NCBI GenBank assembly: GCA_003611745.1
Contig: RAYF01000018.1
Coordinates: 34,214 to 98,213 of the forward strand
Source: a bacterium D16-36
GTDB lineage: Bacteria; Bacillota; Clostridia; Lachnospirales; Lachnospiraceae
Length of the DNA: 64,000 bases
Reading direction: 5' to 3'
Shown in pieces: positions 21,989 through 31,145 of the stretch. Position 1 is the first letter of the stretch; each line of letters begins with the position of its first letter. The notes below the pieces were generated by a model that did not search any database, was not told where the DNA came from, and saw only the letters and a program-made list of their open reading frames with translations. The position numbers and the translations under genes were made by a program.

Positions 21989-22117
21989 GCACTTTTTTTG
22001 TTGGGATAGACAGCAAACCTTACTATCCACGGCTTTTCTAAACAACATATGTAAAACTGCCAGCAAACACTTTATATAAGGAAAGGCAAGAAAACTAATT
22101 AGAAAGAAGGTAGATAA

Positions 22118-24562
22118 ATGAAGGAATTAAATGTAAATGAGATTTTATCGAAAATGACTCTGGAGCAAAAAGCTGACCTGTGCTCTGGTGTAGATTTCTG
22201 GCATACCGCCGCTTATGAAGAACTCGGGCTGCCTGATATTATGGTATCGGACGGGCCTCACGGGCTGCGCAAGCAGGACGAGGAGGCTGACCACCTTGGC
22301 GCCAATGAAAGCATAAAGGCCATCTGTTTTCCAACTGCCTCCGCCATGGCATGTTCTTTTGACAAAGAGCTGCTCCATACGGTAGGAGACGCCCTCGGTG
22401 AAGAATGTGTTGCAGAAGATGTAGCAGTTCTTCTGGGGCCGGGAATCAATATGAAACGCTCCCCTCTGTGCGGCAGGAATTTTGAATACCTCTCAGAAGA
22501 CCCTTATCTTGCCGGAGAATTGGCCACCTCTTTGATTCAGGGTATTCAGGGTAGGAATGTCGGCACCAGCCTCAAACATTTTGCCGCAAACAACCAGGAA
22601 TGGCGGCGGATGAGCATTGATGTGCAGGCAGACGAGCGGACTCTCCGCGAAATTTATCTGGCTGCATTTGAAAAAGTAGTGAAAGAAGCAAAACCTTGGA
22701 CAATCATGTGCAGCTATAACCGAATTAACGGCGTTTACTCCTGTGAGAACAAATGGTTGCTAAACGATGTCCTCCGCGAAGAATGGGGCTTTGACGGGCT
22801 TGTTATGACAGACTGGGGCGCAATGAATAAAAGAGTTCCGGCACTAGAAGCCGGGCTTGACCTTGAGATGCCTAGCAGCCATGGTGAGACAGACAGGCAG
22901 ATTGTGGCTGCTGTTAAAGATGGAACACTTGATGAAAGCATTTTAGACCAATCTGTCCTGCGTGTGCTGAATCTGGTAAAGAAATACACAGAACATAAAC
23001 CGGACAGCCGCCCTTCCTATGATAAAGAAGCACATCATGAATTAGCAAGGAAAACTGCAGCGGAGTCTGCCGTACTTCTGAAGAATGACGGTATCCTTCC
23101 GTTAGTTTCCGGCCAGAAAATCGCCATTATCGGTGAGTTTGCCAAAAATCCGCGCATTCAGGGCGGCGGCTCCAGCCACATTAACTGCAGCCAAATTACA
23201 TCCGCACTGGACGCATTTGCCGCTATCAATGAAATGCCCGGCGAACATGTCTGCGAAAACGGAGCCTGCCATATGATACCGCCGCTTAACTATGAGATTT
23301 CCTATGCTGCCGGCTACAGCACGAAGGAAGATAGGATTAATGAAACTATGGAAGCTGAAGCTGTGGATTTGGCCAAAAATGCCGATGTCTGCGTTATTTT
23401 TGCCGGGCTCCCGGATGAATTTGAGAGCGAAGGCTATGACCGCACCCATTTGAATATGCCAGACTGCCAGAATCATTTGATTGATGCCATCTGTGATGTC
23501 CAGAAAAATGTCGTAGTTGTGCTGCACAACGGCTCACCAATCTGCATGCCTTGGCTTGACAAGGTAAATGCCGTACTGGAAATGTACCTTGCCGGACAGG
23601 CAAGCGGCGGCGCAGCGGCTGACCTGCTTACCGGGCGCATAAACCCTTCCGGCAAGCTCGCAGAGAGTTTCCCTCTTAAACTTGAGGACAATCCTTCATT
23701 CCTAAATTTCCCAGGGAAGCGTTATGAAGTTTCCTACAGCGAAGGGGTATTTATCGGCTACCGCTACTATGACAAAAAGAAAATGGATGTATTGTTCCCA
23801 TTCGGATACGGTTTAAGCTATACCACATTTGAATACAGTAATTTAAAGATAAACGGCGTTAACTGTGATAACGCACTTGTCCACTCTGCACCGTTCGGAA
23901 GCTGCCCTGCTGGAAATATCCCAGCGGATACCGCCTGCCGCAGCAACGCACCCGCAGCAGAGATTTTAGATAGCGATAAGGTTACTGTTTCTGTTGATAT
24001 CACCAACACCGGAAAAACAGCCGGCAAGGAAATCGTTGAGCTTTATGTTAAGAATTATATCGGTATTGAAAACAGGCCGGAAAAGGAGCTAAAGGAATTT
24101 GCCAAAATTTTCCTGCAGCCCGGTGAGACTGGGACCGTGACATTCACCTTAAATTACCGCTCATTTGCCTACTATAATGAGACAGCAAAAGATTGGTTCG
24201 TGGAAAGCGGCCTATACCATATCCTGATTGGCGCATCTTCCCGCGATATCCGTCTGGCTGCGCCGCTTCAGGTAAACGGCACAAAACGGCTTCCTTTCAA
24301 AGCATGGGACCCGACAACGTTCCAAGATGTCGACCTCTTTGCTAAAAGACCGGAAATCCAGAGTGAAATTCTGGAAAAACTCGCCCGCTTTAATCTAGAA
24401 AATTCTGGAAAGACGGATTATGAAGACGAGCTACAACAGTTAAAATGCTATTTCGGCTGGACGCCCCTGCATTCCATTATATCCTTTGATAATGGGCTTT
24501 TCACCTATGATGGTATCCAGCAGATAATCCAGAAGCTGAACGAAGCAGAAAAAGAAGAGTAA
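22118..24562 (+). CDS. glycoside hydrolase family 3 beta-glycosidase
   Basis: An 814-residue GH3 enzyme that hydrolyses beta-linked sugars from the non-reducing end by a retaining mechanism. The N-terminal TIM barrel includes SLKHFAANNQEWRR and the nucleophile motif VMTDWGA (Asp about 232). The C-terminal GH3 domain (for example RIQGGGSSHIN and PSGKLAESFPL) and a fibronectin-III-like domain (TGKTAGKEIVELYVKN) follow. No signal peptide is seen, so it is cytoplasmic and acts on imported oligosaccharides. AAAGAAGG precedes the ATG. A possible promoter is TTGTTG-17-TACTAT at 21998-22026. Specificity (glucoside or xyloside) cannot be told. Confidence 0.92.
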   Translation: MKELNVNEILSKMTLEQKADLCSGVDFWHTAAYEELGLPDIMVSDGPHGLRKQDEEADHLGANESIKAICFPTASAMACSFDKELLHTVGDALGEECVAEDVAVLLGPGINMKRSPLCGRNFEYLSEDPYLAGELATSLIQGIQGRNVGTSLKHFAANNQEWRRMSIDVQADERTLREIYLAAFEKVVKEAKPWTIMCSYNRINGVYSCENKWLLNDVLREEWGFDGLVMTDWGAMNKRVPALEAGLDLEMPSSHGETDRQIVAAVKDGTLDESILDQSVLRVLNLVKKYTEHKPDSRPSYDKEAHHELARKTAAESAVLLKNDGILPLVSGQKIAIIGEFAKNPRIQGGGSSHINCSQITSALDAFAAINEMPGEHVCENGACHMIPPLNYEISYAAGYSTKEDRINETMEAEAVDLAKNADVCVIFAGLPDEFESEGYDRTHLNMPDCQNHLIDAICDVQKNVVVVLHNGSPICMPWLDKVNAVLEMYLAGQASGGAAADLLTGRINPSGKLAESFPLKLEDNPSFLNFPGKRYEVSYSEGVFIGYRYYDKKKMDVLFPFGYGLSYTTFEYSNLKINGVNCDNALVHSAPFGSCPAGNIPADTACRSNAPAAEILDSDKVTVSVDITNTGKTAGKEIVELYVKNYIGIENRPEKELKEFAKIFLQPGETGTVTFTLNYRSFAYYNETAKDWFVESGLYHILIGASSRDIRLAAPLQVNGTKRLPFKAWDPTTFQDVDLFAKRPEIQSEILEKLARFNLENSGKTDYEDELQQLKCYFGWTPLHSIISFDNGLFTYDGIQQIIQKLNEAEKEE

Positions 24563-24755
24563 CTTCTTTTCAGCCGCCGCCAAGTGTCCCGAAAAAAGAG
24601 AATACATTAAAGTTCCCGCAAAACTGGAAAGAGCGCGCCTGAATCTCCAGACACGCTCCGGCATTGCCGCTTTGATTCAGGACACGCCGATATATTCTAC
24701 CATGATATTTTTGCCTGCACTGCTTAGGAACTGTAAATTAATTATTTACAGTCCC

Positions 24756-24896
24756 TTATTGGCGGTGCAGGTATTTTTCTTTCGTTGCCATCCCTCCCCG
24801 GATATGACGCTCTGATTTATTGACATCCAGCACCTGCCTTGCCTGTGCTGCAAGAGCGGGGTTGATACCCAGCAGGCGTTCCGTGATATCTTTATG
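24756..24896 (-). pseudogene. spoIIID: spoIIID C-terminal half (split gene)
   Basis: Minus-strand codons from His (24894-24896) encode 46 residues, including HKDITERLLGINPAL and VNKSERHIRGGMATKEKY, and end at TAA 24756-24758. This matches the C-terminal half of SpoIIID: HKDLTERLPEINPDL and SIRHLRGGEATKLKYK in B. subtilis, as I recall it. No start codon or ribosome site is present, and an in-frame TAA lies just upstream inside the recombinase gene. The missing N-terminal half is at 33212-33343. Joining at the shared TATGTA gives one 83-codon frame. The gene may be silent until excision rather than dead. A hairpin (ACTGTAAAT/ATTTACAGT) follows the stop codon. Confidence 0.9.
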
Positions 24897-24905
24897 TATG
24901 GTTGT
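24886..24905. other. left attachment site of the spoIIID element
   Basis: Plus strand ATATCTTTA, TG, TATGGTTGT. The arm TATGGTTGT is the exact reverse complement of the ACAACCATA arm at 33222-33230. TATGTA (24893-24898) is shared with the right site. The central TG, CA on the gene strand, is the likely 2-base crossover. Confidence 0.8.
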
Positions 24906-26427
24906 CGCTAATTAGAACGGAACTCTCCAGACCTAAATCCCCAAATAAACGCAGATAAATATCTACATTGCCCTCCTTATCTACTTCGATTTTCTTGATA
25001 ATCTGTTTAAGCTGCTCATTGGCCATCTGATGTACATCTGTAATATCTTCCACGGCTTTGAAGGTATTGTTTAACAGATATTCCAGCTGCTCTCCCTTAG
25101 TCAGGTGATAAGATACCATCCTCAATTCATTCTCAAGCCGTTCAATCTTCCCACGCATACCGCCAATCTTTGCATTCAGCTCCTCACGGGAGATTAAATC
25201 ATCTGTATACATATCCATATATTTTTGGCGGGTTTTCTGCAATTTGGCAAGCTGCTGGTTCAATTCCTTTTCATATTCAGCATTTTCGTCCTTTGCCTTG
25301 TAAATTCGCTGAAACTCATTTACTACATTATGTATGACATTCTTTTTTTGCTTAAGCATTTCGGCAAAGTATTCCTGTAATGCCTGCACCAGTCCTTCCT
25401 CATCAACAGTCACGGCATTGGGGCAGCTATCAGCTCCGCGGCCATTATGCCCGGAACACACCCAGCGGATATACGTATTTTTATAGGTACGGACTGTACG
25501 CCGGAAAGACCATCCACACTCCCTGCACTTGATAAGCGTGGAAAAAAGATACTTATTACTTTGCCGCTCATGCCTGATGTTGAACGCCTTATTTCTGGAC
25601 TGCAGTATCTGCTGCGCTTTTTCGTATATTTCCGGTTCAATAATCCGTAAATCCGGCCTCTCTACCACCATCCAGTCTGTTTCATCCTTATCCGTACGCC
25701 TGCTAGTCAGAAAATCTGTCACTTCCTGTTTCCCATTGATAATTTTTCCTGTATACAATTCGTTTGTAAGAATACGGCAGATGGCATTCTGGCTCCACTG
25801 GCAATTCCGTTTTGTTTTTAATCCACGTTCATTCAGTTTATTGGAAATCTTTGCCGCACCATAGCCCTCTTTTGTGTACCACTGGTAAATCTGGCGGATG
25901 ATTACTGCTTCTTCCTGATTGATGTCCAGATTAAAATAGTCCCCTTTGGTTTTGTCATAGCCATAAACAATATTCGGAACCCTGCCTTTTTCCGCATTAA
26001 TTTTCTTACCAAACTTTACACGCTTAGACGTATTGGCACTTTCTTCCTGAGCCAGTGCGCCAAAAATAGTCAGCACAAACTCACTGTTTCCCATGCTGGT
26101 CATGTTGGCAGTAAGAAATTGTGTTTCTATCCCCAACGACTTTAGTTTCCGGACATTTTGAAGTAAATCAACCGTATTACGGGCAAAACGGGAAATATCC
26201 TTTACAACCACCATATCAAACAGCCCATGTTCCGCATCAGACATCATGCGTAGAAATTCCCTGCGGTTTTTAATTTTAGTTCCGGAAATGCCTTCATCTG
26301 CATATAATCTAACAAGAGTGTCGCCCGTACGGGCAGTATATTCAGAAAAAAAAGCTTTCTGGGCTTCAAGGCTGTTTAACTGGTCTTCTTTCTCCGTGGA
26401 TACACGGCAATATGCGGCTATATTCAT
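24892..26427 (-). CDS. large serine recombinase
   Basis: A 511-residue recombinase. The N-terminal resolvase domain (1-140) has YCRVSTEKEDQ with catalytic Ser10, and DMVVVKDISRFARN near residue 70. The recombinase domain follows (YGAAKISNKLNERGLKT), then a zinc ribbon (CRECGW ... CSGHNGRGADSC, about 300-335), a coiled coil (about 370-430) and a C-terminal tail. Such enzymes integrate or excise DNA at short att sites with a 2-base crossover. The last codons and stop overlap the left att site; in the excised circle the frame would read past it. B. subtilis SpoIVCA, which excises skin from sigK, has the same layout. AAAGG about 10 bases upstream supports the ATG. Confidence 0.93.
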   Translation of the reverse strand: MNIAAYCRVSTEKEDQLNSLEAQKAFFSEYTARTGDTLVRLYADEGISGTKIKNRREFLRMMSDAEHGLFDMVVVKDISRFARNTVDLLQNVRKLKSLGIETQFLTANMTSMGNSEFVLTIFGALAQEESANTSKRVKFGKKINAEKGRVPNIVYGYDKTKGDYFNLDINQEEAVIIRQIYQWYTKEGYGAAKISNKLNERGLKTKRNCQWSQNAICRILTNELYTGKIINGKQEVTDFLTSRRTDKDETDWMVVERPDLRIIEPEIYEKAQQILQSRNKAFNIRHERQSNKYLFSTLIKCRECGWSFRRTVRTYKNTYIRWVCSGHNGRGADSCPNAVTVDEEGLVQALQEYFAEMLKQKKNVIHNVVNEFQRIYKAKDENAEYEKELNQQLAKLQKTRQKYMDMYTDDLISREELNAKIGGMRGKIERLENELRMVSYHLTKGEQLEYLLNNTFKAVEDITDVHQMANEQLKQIIKKIEVDKEGNVDIYLRLFGDLGLESSVLISDNHT

Positions 26428-26497
26428 ATTCTAATAACCTTTCTATCTATTGATGTTGGGAAATCTTTACCTTTGATGCCAATTCCTTTTTTCAACT

Positions 26498-28162
26498 TTA
26501 CCCTATCAGCACTTTTTTCCCTTCGAAGGCAAAGCCATACTTACGAATCCGCTCTTCCCCTATTCCCCTGTCTAAAAGCTGCTGCTCGTATTTCTTTTCT
26601 TCTATCTGCCTTAACGCTGCCTGCACAGTTTCCTCCAGCGATGACTCTTCTTCCGGACTATGGACCTTAAATTCCAGAATAATGCCGTCATCACCCTGAT
26701 TCAACGGACTTAACATCACATCATACCTCCCAAAGCCACTTTCCCGGTTAGATGTCACTTCATATCTGCCTGCCAGATCTACAAGCAGCCCTAACACAAA
26801 CCCATGATAAAACCGCTCCGGATTCATTATCCCTGAAGGATGTTTCCCACCATCAAAGGAACTGAACATCGAAAGGGAAACCCTGTTCATATAGGCATTC
26901 ATTTCCTTGCGGTCACCACACAAAAGTGCCTTAATGAAATCATTATAATCCGCAGAATCTTCACAAAACCAGTCGCTGACCATATTTTTATACATCTTCC
27001 AAACCTCATAGTTAGTCAGTTCCAGCGTGTAAATGTCATCCTGAATTTCCACAACTTTCAGATAACCGCTGGCAAGCAGAAGGCTCCATATGGCATTTTC
27101 ATTTCTGCCTAACTGATCGAATACAATTTCCTCATCAATCCTGCTCTTAATAGGCCGATGCTGCAATAATTCCTCAAACTGCATTTTTATATCTCTGCTT
27201 CCCTTCCTGATGAGGCTGCCAGCCAATCCATTTGAACTTGTATTTGCCCAGTAAGCTTTTAACTGTTTCTTATCTAAAAAACATATAATTGACCATGGGT
27301 TATAAATATCACTCAGATTTCCAATTGTGAAACCATCATACCATTTCTTTACCTCATCTTTATTTGTCAGGCCATACTCATCCATAGCTGCAAAAACTTC
27401 TTTTTCTGTAAAGCCAAAACAGGAGGCGTATTCGTTAGATGTTGTTGTCACAACATTCAAGTTATTTAAATCAGAAAACAAGGATTCTTTGCTCACTCTT
27501 GTGATTCCTGTCATAATCGCACGTTCCAGATACGGGTTTGTCTTAAACGTATTGTTAAACAACGTTCTGGTAAAGGCAACAAGCTCTCCCCAATAACCAT
27601 TTATATATGCTTCCTGCATCGGTGTATCGTATTCGTCCAACAAAATAATAACCTTTTTCCCATAAAAACGGTATAAATATCCAGCAAGTTGATGCAATGC
27701 TTTTGCCGCATCATTATTACTCATATTCCTTCCAATCCGGTCAAAAAAATCCTTGTCTCTTTCCCCAAATTTACCAGAATTCCGTAAATATTCATGTTCG
27801 GCATATAGATCTGTAATAATCTGAAAAATCTGCTCCCTTGTATCCGGATAATTGTCCGCCTTTACTCCGGCAAAAGACAGGCTGATAACCGGGTATGTTC
27901 CCTGCAACTCCCTGTATTTCCTTTCCTGCCATATCATAAGATTCTGAAAAATTTCTGCATGCCCTTCATATTTCAGACTGAAAAAGTACTCCAGCATGCT
28001 CATATTCAATGTTTTACCAAAACGCCGCGGCCGGGTTATCAAAGTAACGATATCATCGCTTTCCCACCACTCTTTTATAAAATGGGTTTTATCCACATAA
28101 AAATTATTCTTTAAAATCAATGCTTCAAAATCCTGTGCACCAATTGATACTACTCTAGCCAT
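26498..28162 (-). CDS. AAA-ATPase-like protein with PDDEXK nuclease domain
   Basis: A 554-residue protein of the AAA-ATPase_like/PDDEXK_9 (PF09820/PF08011-type) group common in gut anaerobes. The N-terminal part has the modified P-loop region TLITRPRRFGKTLNMSMLEY and a Walker-B-like VIILLDEYDTPMQ near residue 195. The C-terminal domain has RYDVMLSP and GIILEFKVHSPEEE, a D...ExK nuclease core. The biological role is unknown; defence or mobile-element roles have been suggested for such fusions. ATG 28162 follows AGAGAGG. A strong paralogue lies at 60669-62345. The gene is cargo of the spoIIID element, 70 bases upstream of the recombinase. Confidence 0.85.
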   Translation of the reverse strand: MARVVSIGAQDFEALILKNNFYVDKTHFIKEWWESDDIVTLITRPRRFGKTLNMSMLEYFFSLKYEGHAEIFQNLMIWQERKYRELQGTYPVISLSFAGVKADNYPDTREQIFQIITDLYAEHEYLRNSGKFGERDKDFFDRIGRNMSNNDAAKALHQLAGYLYRFYGKKVIILLDEYDTPMQEAYINGYWGELVAFTRTLFNNTFKTNPYLERAIMTGITRVSKESLFSDLNNLNVVTTTSNEYASCFGFTEKEVFAAMDEYGLTNKDEVKKWYDGFTIGNLSDIYNPWSIICFLDKKQLKAYWANTSSNGLAGSLIRKGSRDIKMQFEELLQHRPIKSRIDEEIVFDQLGRNENAIWSLLLASGYLKVVEIQDDIYTLELTNYEVWKMYKNMVSDWFCEDSADYNDFIKALLCGDRKEMNAYMNRVSLSMFSSFDGGKHPSGIMNPERFYHGFVLGLLVDLAGRYEVTSNRESGFGRYDVMLSPLNQGDDGIILEFKVHSPEEESSLEETVQAALRQIEEKKYEQQLLDRGIGEERIRKYGFAFEGKKVLIG

Positions 28163-28326
28163 ATATACCTCTCTTTCACTCATTTTTGTATGAATAATAC
28201 CAGTTTAACACTCTGTATTTTCCTTTACAACTGCTATTTTCCGAAAGAAAAGTGGATTTTTCATTGGAATCTCCAACGGATAGACAATTTAAAAAAAGGG
28301 CGAATTCCCAAAAAAAATGGAGCCTT

Positions 28327-28494
28327 TCATCTTGAAAGACTCCTATCTTCTTTACTTGGCACCTCCATTTTGCCTGCCGCTTCCTGCAGAATCACGTCAA
28401 CTTTTTCCTTATTAACCTCAACGAATATCTTTGCTATGTAATCGGCAGTTTCTTCTGCCGAGTTAGGATTATGAAAGCGAAAACGAAGCTTCAA
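28327..28494 (-). CDS. small basic/helical protein, possible recombinase accessory factor
   Basis: A 55-residue protein from TTG 28494: (M)KLRFRFHNPNSAEETADY, then a helical segment ending SLSR. I recall similar HNPNSAEET small proteins beside clostridial recombinases, but cannot name a family. AGGAGG (28517-28522) is too far for direct initiation. It is well placed for a six-codon TTG leader ORF whose TGA overlaps this TTG (TTGA), suggesting translational coupling; an ATC start at 28506 is the alternative. The location inside the element makes it a candidate recombination directionality factor, by inference only. Confidence 0.5.
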   Translation of the reverse strand: MKLRFRFHNPNSAEETADYIAKIFVEVNKEKVDVILQEAAGKMEVPSKEDRSLSR

Positions 28495-28506
28495 TTTACT
28501 AGTGAT

Positions 28507-28833
28507 AGCAAAACCACCTCCTGTTTATCAACTTGCTCTTTTTCCATAACTATGAAGTCATTTATTAAAATAGACCTTATTTTAAAACTTTTCCCCAAGA
28601 TATATTTTAATTTTCTTTCCGCCCTCTAACTATTAATTTATCTGTGTATGGTTCCTCAATTCTTGCAGGAATCCATTACAGTTACTGCAATTCCTATAAA
28701 ACAAAAATAAGGCGTTGCACCAAATATCCCACTTGATACAATACCTTATTTTTACATAATTCCTTGCCCACTCACGGATTTCCTCTATAAACACAACCGC
28801 TTTCTCAACATCATCCTTTCACAGTCAAACAAC
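28507..28833. other. intergenic stretch inside the spoIIID element
   Basis: AT-rich, with the ribosome site of the small ORF at one end and a bidirectional terminator at 28703-28753. A minus-strand frame encoding VEKAVVFIEEIREWARNY precedes the terminator but has no supported start and may be a gene remnant. Confidence 0.4.
28703..28753. terminator. bidirectional terminator
   Basis: AAAAATAAGG pairs with CCTTATTTTT at the base of a larger imperfect stem. A and T runs on both sides permit termination on either strand. It separates the Fic/ATPase/Rlo genes from the recombinase end of the element. Confidence 0.65.
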
Positions 28834-29589
28834 TCATAATTTAAGCAATCTGCAGTAATCCCGTTGTGTCTCAATTACACATTCGGCAATCAGCTTAGAA
28901 AATATTTCCATATCATTTAACCTTCTGGAAGCAGAGAGGGCATTGATATAGTCATTTCGCAAAACAGGGGGGATGGATACCACGCCATAACCAGCATTGA
29001 CTAAGATAAGATTCATCAAAAGCCTTGCAGTCCTGCCATTTCCGTCAATGAAAGGATGAATATCAACCAACCGCTTATGTGCCATCGCTGCCAGTTCAAT
29101 AGGATGCAGAGTAGTCCATGAAAAATGAATCTGATCTGCCAGATGCGCCATTAACCAGGGCACTTCATCTGGAGCTGGCGGAACATACTCCGTTCCAGAA
29201 ATATAAACCTGAACAGTACGGTACTGACCAGCCTGATCAGCGTCAACCTTCTGGTAAAAAAGACGGTGCAGTTTCTTTATGGTATCTTCCTTGATACTCA
29301 TATTACTCTGCCTTGCCAGATCAAGCATAAAATCATAGGCAGAGCCATGCCCGACAGCCTCATAGCAATCCTTCAGCGGGCGGCCTGCAACAGTAATGCC
29401 ATCCTCAAGAAGTATCTTTGTCTCAGATATGGTAAGGGTATTCCCCTCCAAGGCATTACTGCTGTAGGTGAAGCCAATACGAAAATAATCATCCAAAGAT
29501 TTCAATTCTTCCTTTGCCAACGGTCGGGCAGAAGATATTTTTTGTTTATAGGAGTCCGCTTTTTGCAGCAGTTCTTGTAATGCTGGCAT
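28834..29589 (-). CDS. Fic family protein with N-terminal inhibitory motif
   Basis: A 251-residue Fic-domain protein. The catalytic loop HPFIDGNGRTAR (about residue 185) is the canonical HxFxDGNGRxxR, so transfer of AMP or another nucleotide to a target protein is expected. SSNALEGN near residue 40 matches the class II inhibitory helix (S/TxxxEGN) that blocks the ATP site in cis. ATG 29589 follows AAGGAAGTG, and the first residues (MPALQ) match those of the Uma2 gene at 8490. The longer frame to 29700 overlaps the upstream ATPase and is not used. Target unknown; it may act as a toxin-like or signalling enzyme. Confidence 0.88.
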   Translation of the reverse strand: MPALQELLQKADSYKQKISSARPLAKEELKSLDDYFRIGFTYSSNALEGNTLTISETKILLEDGITVAGRPLKDCYEAVGHGSAYDFMLDLARQSNMSIKEDTIKKLHRLFYQKVDADQAGQYRTVQVYISGTEYVPPAPDEVPWLMAHLADQIHFSWTTLHPIELAAMAHKRLVDIHPFIDGNGRTARLLMNLILVNAGYGVVSIPPVLRNDYINALSASRRLNDMEIFSKLIAECVIETQRDYCRLLKL

Positions 29590-29644
29590 GGACAACACTT
29601 CCTTTCCTGATGATTGTATATGATTGCAGATTTTACAACAGCCT

Positions 29645-30916
29645 TTATATCGCCGCCACCGGAAAATACCATGTATCACGGCTATACGGCAACAACTCAT
29701 CCGCCATACACAAAATTACTCCCGGCTGGACATCCATTTTTAACTTGCCCAGCACAGAAAAATTTTTGTCCGCATGATTTGGCATTTTTGCCTTCTTTAT
29801 CTCCATAGGATACATTCTGTCCCCCTCAACAAGCAGCAAATCAATCTCTTTTCCGTCAATGTCACGGTAATAATATAAATCCGGTCTTTTTCCTGCATTA
29901 TAATAGCTCTTCACAATCTCGCTGACTACATAAGTCTCAAAGAAAGCACCGTCCATTGCCCCTCTTTCCAATGTCTCTGCATTAGGCCATCTGCAAAGGT
30001 ACGCTGCAAGTCCTGTATCCAAAAAATACATTTTAGGTGTCTTAACCAACCTGCTTGTAATATTATTATAGTATGGGCGCAGGATAAAGATAATCCCTGA
30101 ACGTTCCAGAATAGAGACCCACTCTTTTGCTGTAGGCGCTGATATGCCAATCGCACCAGCAATCTCACTGTATTTTAATTCCATTGAAGTTCTGGCTGCC
30201 ATAAACACCAGAAAATCATAGAACTCGCCAAGTTTTCCAACCAAAGCCAGTTGTTTAATATCCCGTTCCAGAGAGGTGTTGACATAATCCATATAAAAGC
30301 GTTCCCTGTCCCAATTGCTTATAATCAGTTTTGGCATCCCACCCTTAAAAATCCGCTCATATATTTCATGGACATTTTTAGGATGGTAGTTCTGCACCCT
30401 CTGACGAAGATTTTCAAGCGCAGGGTGAAAAAAAACCGCTTCCCGCTCTTCAATTTCTGCAGCAGATAGTCCTGACATGTCAAAAACCGCAATCCTGCCT
30501 GTCAGAGACTCAGATACATCTTTCATCATTTTAAATTTCTGGGAACCAGTAAGCCAGTACATCCCACTGTTATCCTCCCCATCCAGCGCCTTCTGGTCTA
30601 CAATCCGCTTCATTTCCAAAAGAATAGATGGTACTCGCTGGAATTCATCAATCAAAAGCGGGTAGCCATATGTTTCAAAAAAAAGTGCCGCATCCTTCTC
30701 CGCCAGCCTTCTTGCATTGCCATCGTCCAATGTTATATAGCGGCGCCCTTCCTCTTTAATATGGTTCAACATAGTGGATTTCCCTACCTGCCGCTGTCCA
30801 CACACCATAACTACCGGATAAAATTCTGATGCCTCTCTGACCTGACTTTCCAAATGCCTCTGAATATACAATCTTCTTCCCCCCATCAAAATAAGCCGAG
30901 CAAAATAAATCACCAT
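29645..30916 (-). CDS. AAA_14/DUF4143 ATPase
   Basis: A 423-residue protein with a Walker A MVCGQRQVGKSTML near residue 45, Walker B YPLLIDEFQRVP near residue 90 and a C-terminal DUF4143 domain (GAFFETYVVSEIVKSYYN and IDGKEIDLLLVEGD), which has a PD-(D/E)XK-like D...E-K pattern (MEIKKAK). The cellular role of the family is not established. The start is uncertain: ATG 30916 and ATG 30886 lack clear ribosome sites, while TTG 30868 follows a GGGGGG run and gives the family-like LYIQRHLE start. It lies 55 bases upstream of the Fic gene. Confidence 0.82.
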   Translation of the reverse strand: MVIYFARLILMGGRRLYIQRHLESQVREASEFYPVVMVCGQRQVGKSTMLNHIKEEGRRYITLDDGNARRLAEKDAALFFETYGYPLLIDEFQRVPSILLEMKRIVDQKALDGEDNSGMYWLTGSQKFKMMKDVSESLTGRIAVFDMSGLSAAEIEEREAVFFHPALENLRQRVQNYHPKNVHEIYERIFKGGMPKLIISNWDRERFYMDYVNTSLERDIKQLALVGKLGEFYDFLVFMAARTSMELKYSEIAGAIGISAPTAKEWVSILERSGIIFILRPYYNNITSRLVKTPKMYFLDTGLAAYLCRWPNAETLERGAMDGAFFETYVVSEIVKSYYNAGKRPDLYYYRDIDGKEIDLLLVEGDRMYPMEIKKAKMPNHADKNFSVLGKLKMDVQPGVILCMADELLPYSRDTWYFPVAAI

Positions 30917-31145
30917 TTAATTTTACTCAGCTTATCTTGGAATGTCAATATTCTATGTAGCATATATACTAAAAACATTTACTTTATCTCCTAAATATTT
31001 ACATATATTAGGCGTCCGGTATATTTTTTGTTACTGTACCAGAATAGATGGTGTAAGACTTTTCCTTGTTACTGTCAATTCTTCATCTGAAACACCCGCA
31101 AGTTGAATCCAATTCATTTGATTCAGCCATAAACCCCCTCTTTTT

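Noticed and set aside
26428..26497. Sigma-E promoter for the recombinase gene
   Set aside because: GCATCAA with a downstream CATCAATA is a poor match in sequence and spacing, so I do not claim it.
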